A stretch of DNA of 64,000 bases from Tangfeifania diversioriginum. GTDB taxonomy: Bacteria; Bacteroidota; Bacteroidia; Bacteroidales; Prolixibacteraceae. The notes below the pieces were generated by a model, which saw only the letters and a program-made list of their open reading frames with translations, was not told where the DNA came from and ran no database searches. Both the position numbers and the translations under genes were made by a program. Position 1 is the stretch's first letter; every line of letters starts with the position of its first letter. Location of the stretch: contig CAMCBW010000015.1 in assembly GCA_945873105.1 (NCBI GenBank), positions 1 through 64,000 on the forward strand, written 5' to 3'. Below are positions 28,939-38,219 of this stretch, one piece after another.

Positions 28939-30108
28939 GCCGTCTATATTGTCTTTCCAAAAATCATCCATTGTTACCACATATTTGGGATGATTGTCTT
29001 TTATTTCCAGTAGTGGTTTAAATTCACGGTCAATTGTTGATTGCTCCGTCATTTTATAAGCAACTTGAATATATATTTTGTTGTCATTTTTTTCACCAAC
29101 AAAATCAATTTCCCGCTCTCCCCATTTTCCGGTAAAAACTTTAAAACCCCTTCTTTTCAATTCAAGCATAACAATGTTTTCGAGCACTCCTGAAATCATT
29201 CTGTCTTTGTATCCCATTACGGCGTAAATAATTGCCTGATCCCCTGCAAAATATTTTTCATAGGTTTTTAATATTTCCTTTCCCGCCAAATCGTATCTTG
29301 GAATCCGGTCGATGATAAAAGCGCTTTCAAGTGCATTCAGGTAATTGTAAACTGTATTCAGGTCAATTTTTCTGTGCTGGCTTTTAAAATAGTCGGCCAC
29401 ATTCTTTGCAGAGAACTTATTCCCGACATTATCCAATACAAATTTCACAACTCTTTCCAGAAGTTCCACATCGCGTATTTTATTGCGCTGTATGGTGTCA
29501 CGTAAAATAGCTGAAGAATAAATATCGAAAACTATTTTGTAAGCCGATTCTATCGGATAATCAGCGACGTGTAATACCGGGAATCCACCCATTCTGAGGA
29601 AAGTATCAAATTCGGTTTTGGTAGTTAATTCCGCAATACCTGTTCGTGCAGTCTTAAACCGAAGGGTTTCTGAAAAAGAAAGCGGATATAGGTGGATTTC
29701 CACGTAACGACCGGTAAGATAGGTAGCAAGCTCGGAGGACAAGAGCCGGGAATTGGAACCTGTTAGGTAGATATCAACATCAAAATCAGCAAGAAATGAA
29801 TTGACGGCTTTTTCCCAGGATTCAACTTCTTGTATCTCATCAAGAAGTATATAACTTCTTTTGTTTTTAACAATTCGCTCTTTTATATAGGCATAAAGCT
29901 TTTCCGAACGTTCGATATCGGAAAACTCAAGACTTTCGAAATTCAGATAAATTATTTGACTTTCGCCAATTCCCCTTTCAAGTAAATCTTCTTTTAACAA
30001 CTTTAGAATTACCGATTTGCCACTCCTTCTGATACCGGTAATTACTTTTATTAGCGGTTTGTCTACAAAGGGTTTGATTTGTTTTAAATACAAGTCTCTT
30101 TTAATCAT
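28888..30108 (-). CDS. AAA_14/DUF4143 ATPase
   Basis: Walker A GIRRSGKSVILKLL, Walker B YILLDEIQEV, LTGSNSRLLSSELATYLTGRYVEIHLYPLSF. Confidence 0.93.
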   Translation of the reverse strand: MIKRDLYLKQIKPFVDKPLIKVITGIRRSGKSVILKLLKEDLLERGIGESQIIYLNFESLEFSDIERSEKLYAYIKERIVKNKRSYILLDEIQEVESWEKAVNSFLADFDVDIYLTGSNSRLLSSELATYLTGRYVEIHLYPLSFSETLRFKTARTGIAELTTKTEFDTFLRMGGFPVLHVADYPIESAYKIVFDIYSSAILRDTIQRNKIRDVELLERVVKFVLDNVGNKFSAKNVADYFKSQHRKIDLNTVYNYLNALESAFIIDRIPRYDLAGKEILKTYEKYFAGDQAIIYAVMGYKDRMISGVLENIVMLELKRRGFKVFTGKWGEREIDFVGEKNDNKIYIQVAYKMTEQSTIDREFKPLLEIKDNHPKYVVTMDDFWKDNIDGVKHVYIADFLLMEQWV

Positions 30109-30270
30109 TTGTAATTTTTAAGGTTATAACCACAAATATGGGAATTATTACTGGATTATTTATGGTTATAACCATAATAAAGTTACATTATAAGGTAGTT
30201 TTACAGGTTATAATGTCATATAAAAATTAATAACGGATTCCAAAATGGGGATACTGACTTATGACCTGGC

Positions 30271-30328
30271 GCGGGTCTACGACCAATGCCTTGCTTGCAG
30301 GAGCAAAAAAGTCAAATAGTCTTTCAAC
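30271..30328. repeat. Partial third copy of the A/B direct repeat
   Basis: gcgggtctacgaccaatgccttgcttgcaggagcaaaaaagtcaaatagtctttcaacg versus copy B gcgggtctgcgacccttgccttgcttgtaggacccaaaaagtcaaatagtctttcaacc. Confidence 0.85.
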
Positions 30329-30395
30329 GTGATGTTAAGTGCTTATCTTTATATAATTAACAACATCATATTTCAACCCTTATTTTGCATCGGAA

Positions 30396-32243
30396 ATGAA
30401 ATTTAAAATCAGGTTAATAGCTATTGGTACTTGTGCTTTTATTTTGACTCTGCCCAACCTGACATCGATGGCGGCTAAAACCAACCCAATACCATCGTTA
30501 AAGGCACCCAACGTGATCATTGTTCTTAGCGACGATCAAGGTTATGGCGACTTGTCGCTGACAGGGAATCCAATTTTAAAGACTCCCAACATGGACAAAT
30601 TGGCTCGCGATGGGGTGCAATTCTCAAATTTTCATGTGGATGCCTATTGCACACCCACGCGCTCCGCATTGTTGACCGGGCGCTACAGCCATCGGGTAGG
30701 CGGTTGGGGGACAATCAATGGCCGTAACATGCTGCGCGATGAAGAAGTGACGATGGCAAATGTTTTTCATCACAACGGCTACATAACAGGTCATTTCGGC
30801 AAGTGGCACCTCGGTACCAGTTACCCTTACCGGCCTATAGACCGGGGTTTTGACGAGTGGCTCGGGCATGGCGATGGCGGCACTGGTTGCACCTCCGACT
30901 ACTGGGGCAACGATCGGGTTAACGACTATTACATCCACAATGGCCTGTGGGAGGAAAAACCGCACACTGGGTATGAGTGTGATGTTTTTTTTGATGCGGC
31001 GATGCAATTTATCAGCAAAAATAAAAACCGGCCATTCTTCACCTACCTGGCGCTTTATAATCCGCATGGTCCGTGCAGTAATCCTGATCCGGAATGGGCG
31101 AAAAGCTACCAGGGTGAGAAGGTTCCTGGCGACTTCTATGCTGCCATCGTCAATTTGGACGAGAACCTTGGCCGGCTCCGCCAATTCCTCCTGAAGGAGG
31201 GACTCACGGAAAACACCCTGCTGATTTTTCTTTCCGACAATGGCTCGGCACAGGGAGAAAAAGTATTTAATGCTGGCATGCGCGGCAAGAAAGGTTCACC
31301 CTACGATGGTGGCCACCGTGTGCCGTTTTTCCTTTATTGGCCGGCGGGAGGATTCGAGATGCCAGCAACGTTAAATCGGCTAGCAGCCCATCTGGACTGG
31401 CTGCCGACATTGGTCGACCTGTGCGGATTGAAGCTGCCTGAACAGATCGCATTTGATGGGATAAGTCTGAAACCATTGTTGGAGAAGAAAGACTCCTCTT
31501 TGCCAAATCGAACCATTATTATGGGTACCCCGGGAAATGATACCGGGGCAAATCCGCAATCGCCAAAATATGGCCAAAACTGTGCTGTGATGACTGATCG
31601 GTGGCGGTTGGTGAATAACCAGGAACTCTATGACATGGCAACTGACCCGGGACAAATGTTGAATGTTGCCGGTGAGCACCGCGATGTGGTCAATGAGCTG
31701 CATGCGGTTTATCAAAAGTATTGGGAGGATGTCAGTGCGAAAGACAAGGGCTGGAGAGGTCGCCCTGTCATAGGTTCTCCCAACATGCCTGAAGTTGCAC
31801 TCTGTGCGGAGGATTGGTACACAACCGAGGGAAATTGTCCCTGGAACCAGGGGGCGGTGGCACTCGGTTCAGTCTCATTTGGCAAATGGCCGGTACGTTT
31901 TGCTGAAGCGGGGACCTACCGGATTGAACTTCGCCGATGGCCACGCGAACTGGATACACCCATGGCTGAGACTCCAGCCATCGAAAAGACTATCGATGCG
32001 TGGTTGAATGGAAAACCGGTGAGCAACACGCTGTACAACGCTAAACCAGTGGCATTGCCGGTAACCAAGGCACAACTACGGATTGGTGAAAATGTGCAGG
32101 GATTGAAGGTAGCACAGGGGGATAAAGTAGCAGTGTTCAAAATGAAAGTCGGGGCTGGCCTAACCGACATCTCAACCACATTGTTTGACGAGCGTGGCAA
32201 GCCACTGTGTAGCGCCTTCTATGTAGAAATACGGAAATTATAA
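30396..32243 (+). CDS. Arylsulfatase-like sulfatase with C-terminal accessory domain
   Basis: NVIIVLSDDQGYGDLSLTGNP; CTPTRSALLTGR (Cys-type); GKWHLG. Confidence 0.95.
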   Translation: MKFKIRLIAIGTCAFILTLPNLTSMAAKTNPIPSLKAPNVIIVLSDDQGYGDLSLTGNPILKTPNMDKLARDGVQFSNFHVDAYCTPTRSALLTGRYSHRVGGWGTINGRNMLRDEEVTMANVFHHNGYITGHFGKWHLGTSYPYRPIDRGFDEWLGHGDGGTGCTSDYWGNDRVNDYYIHNGLWEEKPHTGYECDVFFDAAMQFISKNKNRPFFTYLALYNPHGPCSNPDPEWAKSYQGEKVPGDFYAAIVNLDENLGRLRQFLLKEGLTENTLLIFLSDNGSAQGEKVFNAGMRGKKGSPYDGGHRVPFFLYWPAGGFEMPATLNRLAAHLDWLPTLVDLCGLKLPEQIAFDGISLKPLLEKKDSSLPNRTIIMGTPGNDTGANPQSPKYGQNCAVMTDRWRLVNNQELYDMATDPGQMLNVAGEHRDVVNELHAVYQKYWEDVSAKDKGWRGRPVIGSPNMPEVALCAEDWYTTEGNCPWNQGAVALGSVSFGKWPVRFAEAGTYRIELRRWPRELDTPMAETPAIEKTIDAWLNGKPVSNTLYNAKPVALPVTKAQLRIGENVQGLKVAQGDKVAVFKMKVGAGLTDISTTLFDERGKPLCSAFYVEIRKL

Positions 32244-32337
32244 ACAGACCTGCCGGTCCCAAGAACATTAAAATTTAGTATTCTGCAAGCGAAGTATGGA
32301 TGGAGAAAGAAAAAGACCAACACAAATTTACCATAAA

Positions 32338-33594
32338 ATGAGACTGATAATTTATTTACTTAAAAGGAGCAGTGTTTTGGTTGTTGCACTTTTAGCCTTT
32401 TTGCAATTTGAATGTGCTGCGCAGAAATCAGAAACGGAGCAATCCATTGACCGTATCCGGAAGGGGGCAATCCTTGTAAAAGCAAAGCCTGGTGCGAAGG
32501 TGCAAGTGGAGCAGGTTGCCCATGAATTCTGGTTTGGTTGTGCCATCCCCAACAGCTTCGTCGACGGTTCGATGTCGGAAAATGACAAGAAACAATTCGA
32601 AGAGAAGTTTCTTTCCAATTTTAATTCGGCGGTAACCGAAAATGCCGTGAAATGGGGCACGATGGAGCGCCGGAAAGGGGAGGTGAACTATTCAGTCATT
32701 GAGGACATTTTAAAATGGACCGAGGCGAACAAGATCCCGATCCGGGGACACAACCTCTTTTGGGGGATTCCGCAGTTTGTCCAGCCCTGGGTGAAAGAGC
32801 TGTCGGATGAAGAACTGGAACGCACGCTGAAGAACCGTGCCGAAACCGTAACTGCCCGCTACAAAGGCAGGTTTGTAGAGTACGACCTGAACAATGAAAT
32901 GGTTCATGGAAATTATTATGAAGACAGGCTAGGCGCCGACATTACAAGTAAAATGGCGAAATGGTCGCAAAATGGCGACCCGGACATCAAGCTCTGGCTG
33001 AATGATTACGACATCCTGACCGGTAAAAAACTGCCGGAGTACATGGCTCAGATCCGTAGGTACCTAAAAGAGGGGGTCCCGGTTGCAGGGATTGGCGTAC
33101 AAGGCCACCTACACGCCGAAACATTCGATCGCCTTCAACTCAAGAATGCGCTCGATTCGCTGGCACAGTTTCATTTGCCCATCCGTGTAACAGAATTCAA
33201 CATCCCCGGCCAAAGGTCAAAATATTACGAGGACCGGAAATTGAAACTGACCGAGGAAGAGGAGCTGCAAAAAGCAACTGAACTGGTGGACTATTACAGA
33301 ATCTGCTTTGCCCATCCTGCAGTTGAGGGAATGATCATGTGGGGATTTTGGGAAGGGGCCAACTGGATTCCGGTTTCATCGCTCTACAAACGCGACTGGT
33401 CGCCAACTCCGGCGGCAGAAGCATACAAAAACCTGGTCTTCAAAGAGTGGTGGACCAGGGAAGAGGGCAAAGTCAATCGTAAGGGAGAACTTTCCATTCC
33501 GGCATTTTTCGGAAAATACAAGGTCACCGTTGACGGCAACACCAAAACAGTTGATTTGAACAGAGCGCAGGGGAATGTGTTTGTTACTTTTTGA
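32338..33594 (+). CDS. GH10 family xylanase-like protein (start at MRLIIYLL preferred over ORF start 32296)
   Basis: NAVKWGTMERRKGEVNY; HNLFWG; YDLNNEMVHG; IRVTEFNIPG. Confidence 0.9.
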   Translation: MRLIIYLLKRSSVLVVALLAFLQFECAAQKSETEQSIDRIRKGAILVKAKPGAKVQVEQVAHEFWFGCAIPNSFVDGSMSENDKKQFEEKFLSNFNSAVTENAVKWGTMERRKGEVNYSVIEDILKWTEANKIPIRGHNLFWGIPQFVQPWVKELSDEELERTLKNRAETVTARYKGRFVEYDLNNEMVHGNYYEDRLGADITSKMAKWSQNGDPDIKLWLNDYDILTGKKLPEYMAQIRRYLKEGVPVAGIGVQGHLHAETFDRLQLKNALDSLAQFHLPIRVTEFNIPGQRSKYYEDRKLKLTEEEELQKATELVDYYRICFAHPAVEGMIMWGFWEGANWIPVSSLYKRDWSPTPAAEAYKNLVFKEWWTREEGKVNRKGELSIPAFFGKYKVTVDGNTKTVDLNRAQGNVFVTF

Positions 33595-33648
33595 GAGGAT
33601 TACTAACGAGCCATTTTTGTTCGATTTTGAGGGTTTAGCGAAAGGGTA

Positions 33649-33670
33649 CCGCGAATTCCAATTCGCGGTT
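33649..33670. repeat. Short inverted repeat downstream of GH10
   Basis: ACCGCGAATT-CC-AATTCGCGGT. Confidence 0.55.
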
Positions 33671-33759
33671 GATTTTCGGCGAATCGGAATTTGCAGTTCC
33701 CGATAGCCAATCTATCGATTTAATAACGTATTAATTCAACTGGAGAAAGCTCGGTTTAG

Positions 33760-34025
33760 TTTTCTGAAACCGCTGTTTCATTTTCTAAAACCGCTGTTTC
33801 ATTTTGACCCTGATCTGTTATATTTCGACCCCGGTCACGACCTCTTTTACCTCGGTCTGTTTCATTTTAACCCTGATCTGTTATGGCTGGACCCCAGTCT
33901 GTTTCATTTTTATCCCGGTAACGCCCTCTTCGACCCCGGTCTGTTACATCCCGATCCCAGTCTGTTTTAATTTGACCCTGATCTGTTATGTTTTGACCCC
34001 GGTCTGTTTCATTTCAACCCTGATT
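33760..34025. repeat. Degenerate minisatellite, about 12 units of 21 bp
   Basis: Units such as TCTGTTTCATTTTGACCCTGA / TCTGTTATATTTCGACCCCGG / TCTGTTTCATTTTAACCCTGA recur every 21 nt. Confidence 0.9.
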
Positions 34026-34032
34026 AAGAAAT

Positions 34033-34071
34033 AGCCCCGGCAGCACTTACACAGCCCTGACTGCCGGGGCT
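34033..34071 (-). terminator. Strong hairpin downstream of the 34079-34348 ORF
   Basis: AGCCCCGGCAG ... CTGCCGGGGCT, 11-bp perfect stem, followed on the minus strand by ATTTCTTAAT. Confidence 0.6.
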
Positions 34072-34078
34072 ACTAAAA

Positions 34079-34348
34079 TTATTGGACAACTAAAGGAACA
34101 TCAGGTTGATTGGATCTTCCCTGCGGAGCATACAAAAGTCCCAGGTCGTCGACAATGCTCTTCGTACCGGGTACGTTGAGCGAGGCGGCGATCTTTGACA
34201 TCTTGTAGGTAACCCTTGCAAACTGGTAGAGTTCGGCACCGGCCAGCATGCGGGTATCACTGACCATCTCGCTAAGGCGGCTCAGCTCACGCTCTACGGT
34301 TTGCAATTTGGTGTATAGCGCAAGATCTTTCTGCGCTTCATTGAGCAA
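34079..34348 (-). CDS. Small hypothetical protein
   Basis: 89 aa amphipathic ORF with possible TTG start; ends just before a terminator-like hairpin. Confidence 0.45.
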   Translation of the reverse strand: MLNEAQKDLALYTKLQTVERELSRLSEMVSDTRMLAGAELYQFARVTYKMSKIAASLNVPGTKSIVDDLGLLYAPQGRSNQPDVPLVVQ

Positions 34349-34636
34349 AGGTGGATTGGGAGAAATAGCAGTCTCACGGGAGGCATATTAAATTCCGGCT
34401 GTCCGCCAAAATACCTAATTTTAGCCATGGCCAACTTTTCTGTCCGGAAACGCAAAGCAGCCAAACCGGGTTAGGCTGGAAACTGTCTGATCCGGTCAAA
34501 TATTTGTGCCGGCGGGCAGTGAATAAAAAGAAGGGAATAGGCAATGAACAGGTGTCCATCCCACAAAAGGGGAGGTAAATGCATGGGCGAGTTCCATGGG
34601 TACTTACTGATATACAATAATTTAATTTTTCTATTG

Positions 34637-35467
34637 ATGAGAACCAAAATCAGCATCCTGGCAACCATTATCGCCATTTGTACGATGATTTCATTTGCGC
34701 CAAAGAAAATCCGTTGGGTGGCCATTGGCGATTCAATTACCTATTTGAACGAACACCCCGGTGAAACCCAAAACAGAATTGCCAAAGGCTACATGACCCT
34801 GGTGGTCGAAAAACTTCCCCATATCAGCTACATCAACCAGGGACACAATGGCTGGACATCGGGCGGGATAGCCGAAAAAATTGAAAAATTAGGGTTAATT
34901 CCTGCCGATGTATATTCGATTTTCCTTGGCACCAACGATTGGTGGCAGGGCCGTCCGGTTGGTGCTATGTCTGATTATCAGAACAATACAGGGAACAATA
35001 CGCTTTATGGCTCTTTTCGTATCATCATCGAAAAACTTCGGAGTCTGAATAAAAATGCCCGTATCATTCTGATAACCCCAATGCAACGAGTTGATTTTGT
35101 CTATATTAACAATATGAAAAACAATGCCTGGGGTTCTTACCGGGATAAAAACGGCCAGTCGCTTGGCGCTTTTGCCAGGGCTATTTCGGAAATTGGCAAG
35201 TTCGAAAAATTTGAGGTGGTGGATTTGTACCATTCACCTGCCTTAAAAATGGAGGACCTTGTGAAATACAAACGTTTAAAAGACCCGCAAACAGGCGAAT
35301 ATAAAAATTATCCCTACCCACATTTTATTGATGTTCCCTTTCATCCTGAAACCGACGAATATCCTTATCCGGCCGAATCCATCCATTTAACCTACGATGG
35401 TTTGCATCCTTCGGACAAAGGCTACCAGATCATTGCGGATATGTTGACAGAAATTCTTAAGAATTAA
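34637..35467 (+). CDS. SGNH/GDSL-type esterase/lipase
   Basis: VAIGDSITYLNEHPG; GHNGWTSGG; IFLGTNDWW; YDGLHPSDKGY. Signal peptide from 34637. Confidence 0.88.
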   Translation: MRTKISILATIIAICTMISFAPKKIRWVAIGDSITYLNEHPGETQNRIAKGYMTLVVEKLPHISYINQGHNGWTSGGIAEKIEKLGLIPADVYSIFLGTNDWWQGRPVGAMSDYQNNTGNNTLYGSFRIIIEKLRSLNKNARIILITPMQRVDFVYINNMKNNAWGSYRDKNGQSLGAFARAISEIGKFEKFEVVDLYHSPALKMEDLVKYKRLKDPQTGEYKNYPYPHFIDVPFHPETDEYPYPAESIHLTYDGLHPSDKGYQIIADMLTEILKN

Positions 35468-35647
35468 ATGGATGTTGCCCGCGTAAGAGCCCCTGGTTCC
35501 GCTGCGCTTCACCTGGGGATACCATACTGTAACCGCCATGCGGTAGGATTTGAGCAGGTGCATAAGTGTGGTCAAAAAAGAATTTTGTCGGCGAAATTTA
35601 GGATGGACGGCCACACAGGGCCGCCCCTGCAATCTCTGTTGCATCGT

Positions 35648-35765
35648 TTCCCCGTTTCATTTCTCCGTCTCTCCGTCATTCTCTCCGTCATTCTCTCGTC
35701 CCTCCGTCATTCTCTCCGTCATTCTCTCGTCCCTCCGTCATTTTCCGTCCCTCCGTCATTCCTCC
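35648..35765. repeat. Short-period degenerate repeat (TCCGTCATTCTC-type)
   Basis: ctccgtctctccgtcattctctccgtcattctctcgtccctccgtcattctctccgtcattctctcgtccctccgtcatt. Confidence 0.85.
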
Positions 35766-36511
35766 GCTCGTCCCGTCACCGCCAGCATCCCATTGATCAC
35801 CGTCAGTGGGTGCACCGGATTGCCGGCCATGTAGAGATCTACCCGGTGGTTGTTGAGGAAACTGCGGTCAAGGGCAGGGGAGCCTGCGAAAATGCCCCCG
35901 CTGATGGCATCCGTACCAGCCAAAACCACCATCTTGGGATCCGGAACGGCATCGTAGCAGATTTGCAGCGGTTCAGCCATATTGGCCGTAATGGGACCGG
36001 TGATGACGATGCCGTCGGCATGGCGGGGGGAGGCCACGAATTCAATGCCAAAGCGACCCATGTCGAACTGCACATTGTTGGCTGCATTGAGCTCCCATTC
36101 GCAACTATTGTCGCCGCCGGCTGATACCTGTCTTAACTTCAGGGAGTTGCCAAAAAGCGAGGTGAATTCTACCGGAATCAGGGTCTTATCCATTTCAATG
36201 GGATGGTCTTGCCCCTCTGTAACGACCAACCGTTCCCGTACGTTGGTGGAGAGCTTGTAATCGGTGGTAAAACGAATCTTTTCCGGGAAAGCAAAGGCAC
36301 ATTCACCGCAAAAAGTACATTTTCCAAGGTCTATGGCAACCGGTGCAATGGATATGGCCCTGGTTGGACAACAGTTAACCAATGCCTCCTCATCCACCTT
36401 CTCCAGCGAAATCACCGGCCGACCCCTGAATATCCCGGGTACTTTGGAACTCCTTACATCCGGAATAAACTGCTTCCCCTGGTGGTACCAGATTTTAAGA
36501 TTACTGAACAT
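35756..36511 (-). CDS. NuoB/HyfI-like small subunit with N-terminal ferredoxin-like domain, cysteine-depleted
   Basis: CCPTRAISI...CTFCGEC; QVSAGGDNSCEWELNAANNVQFD; HADGIVITGPIT; AGTDAISGGIF; AGNPVHP. ORF track start is 36547; MFSNLKIWY start estimated near 36511. Confidence 0.85.
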   Translation of the reverse strand: MFSNLKIWYHQGKQFIPDVRSSKVPGIFRGRPVISLEKVDEEALVNCCPTRAISIAPVAIDLGKCTFCGECAFAFPEKIRFTTDYKLSTNVRERLVVTEGQDHPIEMDKTLIPVEFTSLFGNSLKLRQVSAGGDNSCEWELNAANNVQFDMGRFGIEFVASPRHADGIVITGPITANMAEPLQICYDAVPDPKMVVLAGTDAISGGIFAGSPALDRSFLNNHRVDLYMAGNPVHPLTVINGMLAVTGRAEE

Positions 36512-36720
36512 AAACTCAATTTTTATATGTTTCTTCCAATTCAGCAAAAAATTTTCGATTTTGGATTTTCGATTTTGGATTTTACCCCAACCACGAATTA
36601 CACAAATTACACGAATTAAGAAAAAAAGTATAATCCTGATTACTGTTTACTTATTCTGTAAACCTATTTCAGGACTAGACACTATTTTCACATTTCCACA
36701 TTTCCCAATTTCCACATTAA

Positions 36721-38217
36721 TCAAAGATCATGCCCGCAGTACGACAAATTGAAACTCTTGTTGCAGATCGGAAAGTCGGATATTTCATTGTTCCTTACCG
36801 CAAGCGCCAATGCCAGCCAGTTGTGGAAGGAGGGATCCTTGACCTTGTAATGGACCAACTCCCCCTTCGAACCGGTGACGGCACAATGACAGATTTCTCC
36901 CCGCCATCCTTCCACCAGGGATAGGGCAAAAAGCCCTTCCCCGGGAGCTGAAAGCGTGGGGATAGGTTCCTCCGTTGGAAGATTGGCTGCCATGCTTTTC
37001 AGGTAACCAATTGACTGTATCACCTCGTTTTTGCGCATCTGCACCCGGGAATAGACATCCCCGTGCCGCTTGACCTTGATTTCATGCCTAAGTTCAGGAT
37101 AGAGGCTGTGCGGATGCGTCGTCCTGATGTCCCGCGGTACACCACTGGTACGGGCAGCCATCCCCACTGCACCAATCGCACTGGCATCTTCGGTGGAGAC
37201 GACGCCTGTCCGCTCGAACCGTGAAAGCGCACTGGGCAGACTGAAAAGCTCCTTGTTCATCTCCAGAAAATCGGGCGTAAAGGCATCCAGTACCTCTCTC
37301 AGCCTGGCCGCCAGCTCGGGCGTAAACCTGAACCGGTTTTGTCCGGGCCGGATGAAACCTTTGGAGAGGCGGTTACCACCCCACTCCTGCATGAAATTGA
37401 TGATGGGGGTGCGCAGTCGGCCAAATACCGAACTCCCCAACTGGTAGGCTATGTCCGTACAGAGGGCACTCAGGTCACCGGTATGGATGGCGATCCGTTC
37501 TAGTTCGAGCGCCATTGTACGCGAAAAGTCGATCTCCCGGGTAGTTTTGAAACCACAGAGACTCTCCCAAATCTGGGCGAAGGCAGTGGTATGGCCAATT
37601 ACCGTATCCCCGGCAATGCTTTCTGCGAGGGTAACCAACCTGGATAGCTCCCTGTTCTGTACCATCAACTTTTCGATACCCCGGTGCTGGTAGCCCAACT
37701 GGATCTCCAGGTGCAGGATCTGCTCCCCGTTGCAGATAAACCTGAAATGTCCGGGTTCAATCACCCCGGCATGGATGGGGCCTACACCCACTTCGTGCAG
37801 CTCTTCACTGTCGATCGAATAGAAGGGATAATTGGCAATTTGTTGGGTCTGGTCTGCACGGTCAATCGGGTACCTGACAGGTTTTAACCAGGGATGATCA
37901 CTGTATTTTACGCCAAAATTCTCGTGGATCTCCCGTTCAAATTTTTCGAAGCAAAACAGCTTTGCGGAAAATGAGGGTAAAATACGATCTGGCTGGATTT
38001 TACAGCTGGAGATCAGAATTACCTGTTCCAGGTCATCGGCCATGCAGCAGATCAGTTGGATCCCATCGGTTTCGGGAATTCCAAAATAGTTGACACAGTG
38101 AATTTCAGGCTTCTCTGCCACCAAACCGGTATTCAGGGCAAAGAACGCCTCATAGCTGAATTCCGGAATGCTGGAACGTGGAATGGACTGGTTATTTTTG
38201 ATGGAGATGGGTTTCAT
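36721..38217 (-). CDS. NuoCD/HyfG-like large subunit lacking canonical NiFe ligands
   Basis: NuoC-like N-terminus, EVGVGPIHAGVIEPGHFRF, LGYQHRGIEKLM, RFERTGVVS. L1 region AGDT and L2 region LSYC where hydrogenases have CxxC. Start MKPISIKNN at 38217. Confidence 0.9.
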   Translation of the reverse strand: MKPISIKNNQSIPRSSIPEFSYEAFFALNTGLVAEKPEIHCVNYFGIPETDGIQLICCMADDLEQVILISSCKIQPDRILPSFSAKLFCFEKFEREIHENFGVKYSDHPWLKPVRYPIDRADQTQQIANYPFYSIDSEELHEVGVGPIHAGVIEPGHFRFICNGEQILHLEIQLGYQHRGIEKLMVQNRELSRLVTLAESIAGDTVIGHTTAFAQIWESLCGFKTTREIDFSRTMALELERIAIHTGDLSALCTDIAYQLGSSVFGRLRTPIINFMQEWGGNRLSKGFIRPGQNRFRFTPELAARLREVLDAFTPDFLEMNKELFSLPSALSRFERTGVVSTEDASAIGAVGMAARTSGVPRDIRTTHPHSLYPELRHEIKVKRHGDVYSRVQMRKNEVIQSIGYLKSMAANLPTEEPIPTLSAPGEGLFALSLVEGWRGEICHCAVTGSKGELVHYKVKDPSFHNWLALALAVRNNEISDFPICNKSFNLSYCGHDL

Positions 38218-38219
38218 GT

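Noticed and set aside
33760-34025. Possible CRISPR array
   Set aside because: Units are 21 bp, contiguous and progressively degenerate, with no conserved repeat alternating with unique spacers and no cas genes in the window. It is a minisatellite.
33804-34034. 76 aa ORF as a confident protein-coding gene
   Set aside because: It is fully explained by a 21-bp repeat that stays open because the period is a multiple of 3; no ribosome-binding or homology evidence. Kept only as a hypothesis in the repeat finding.
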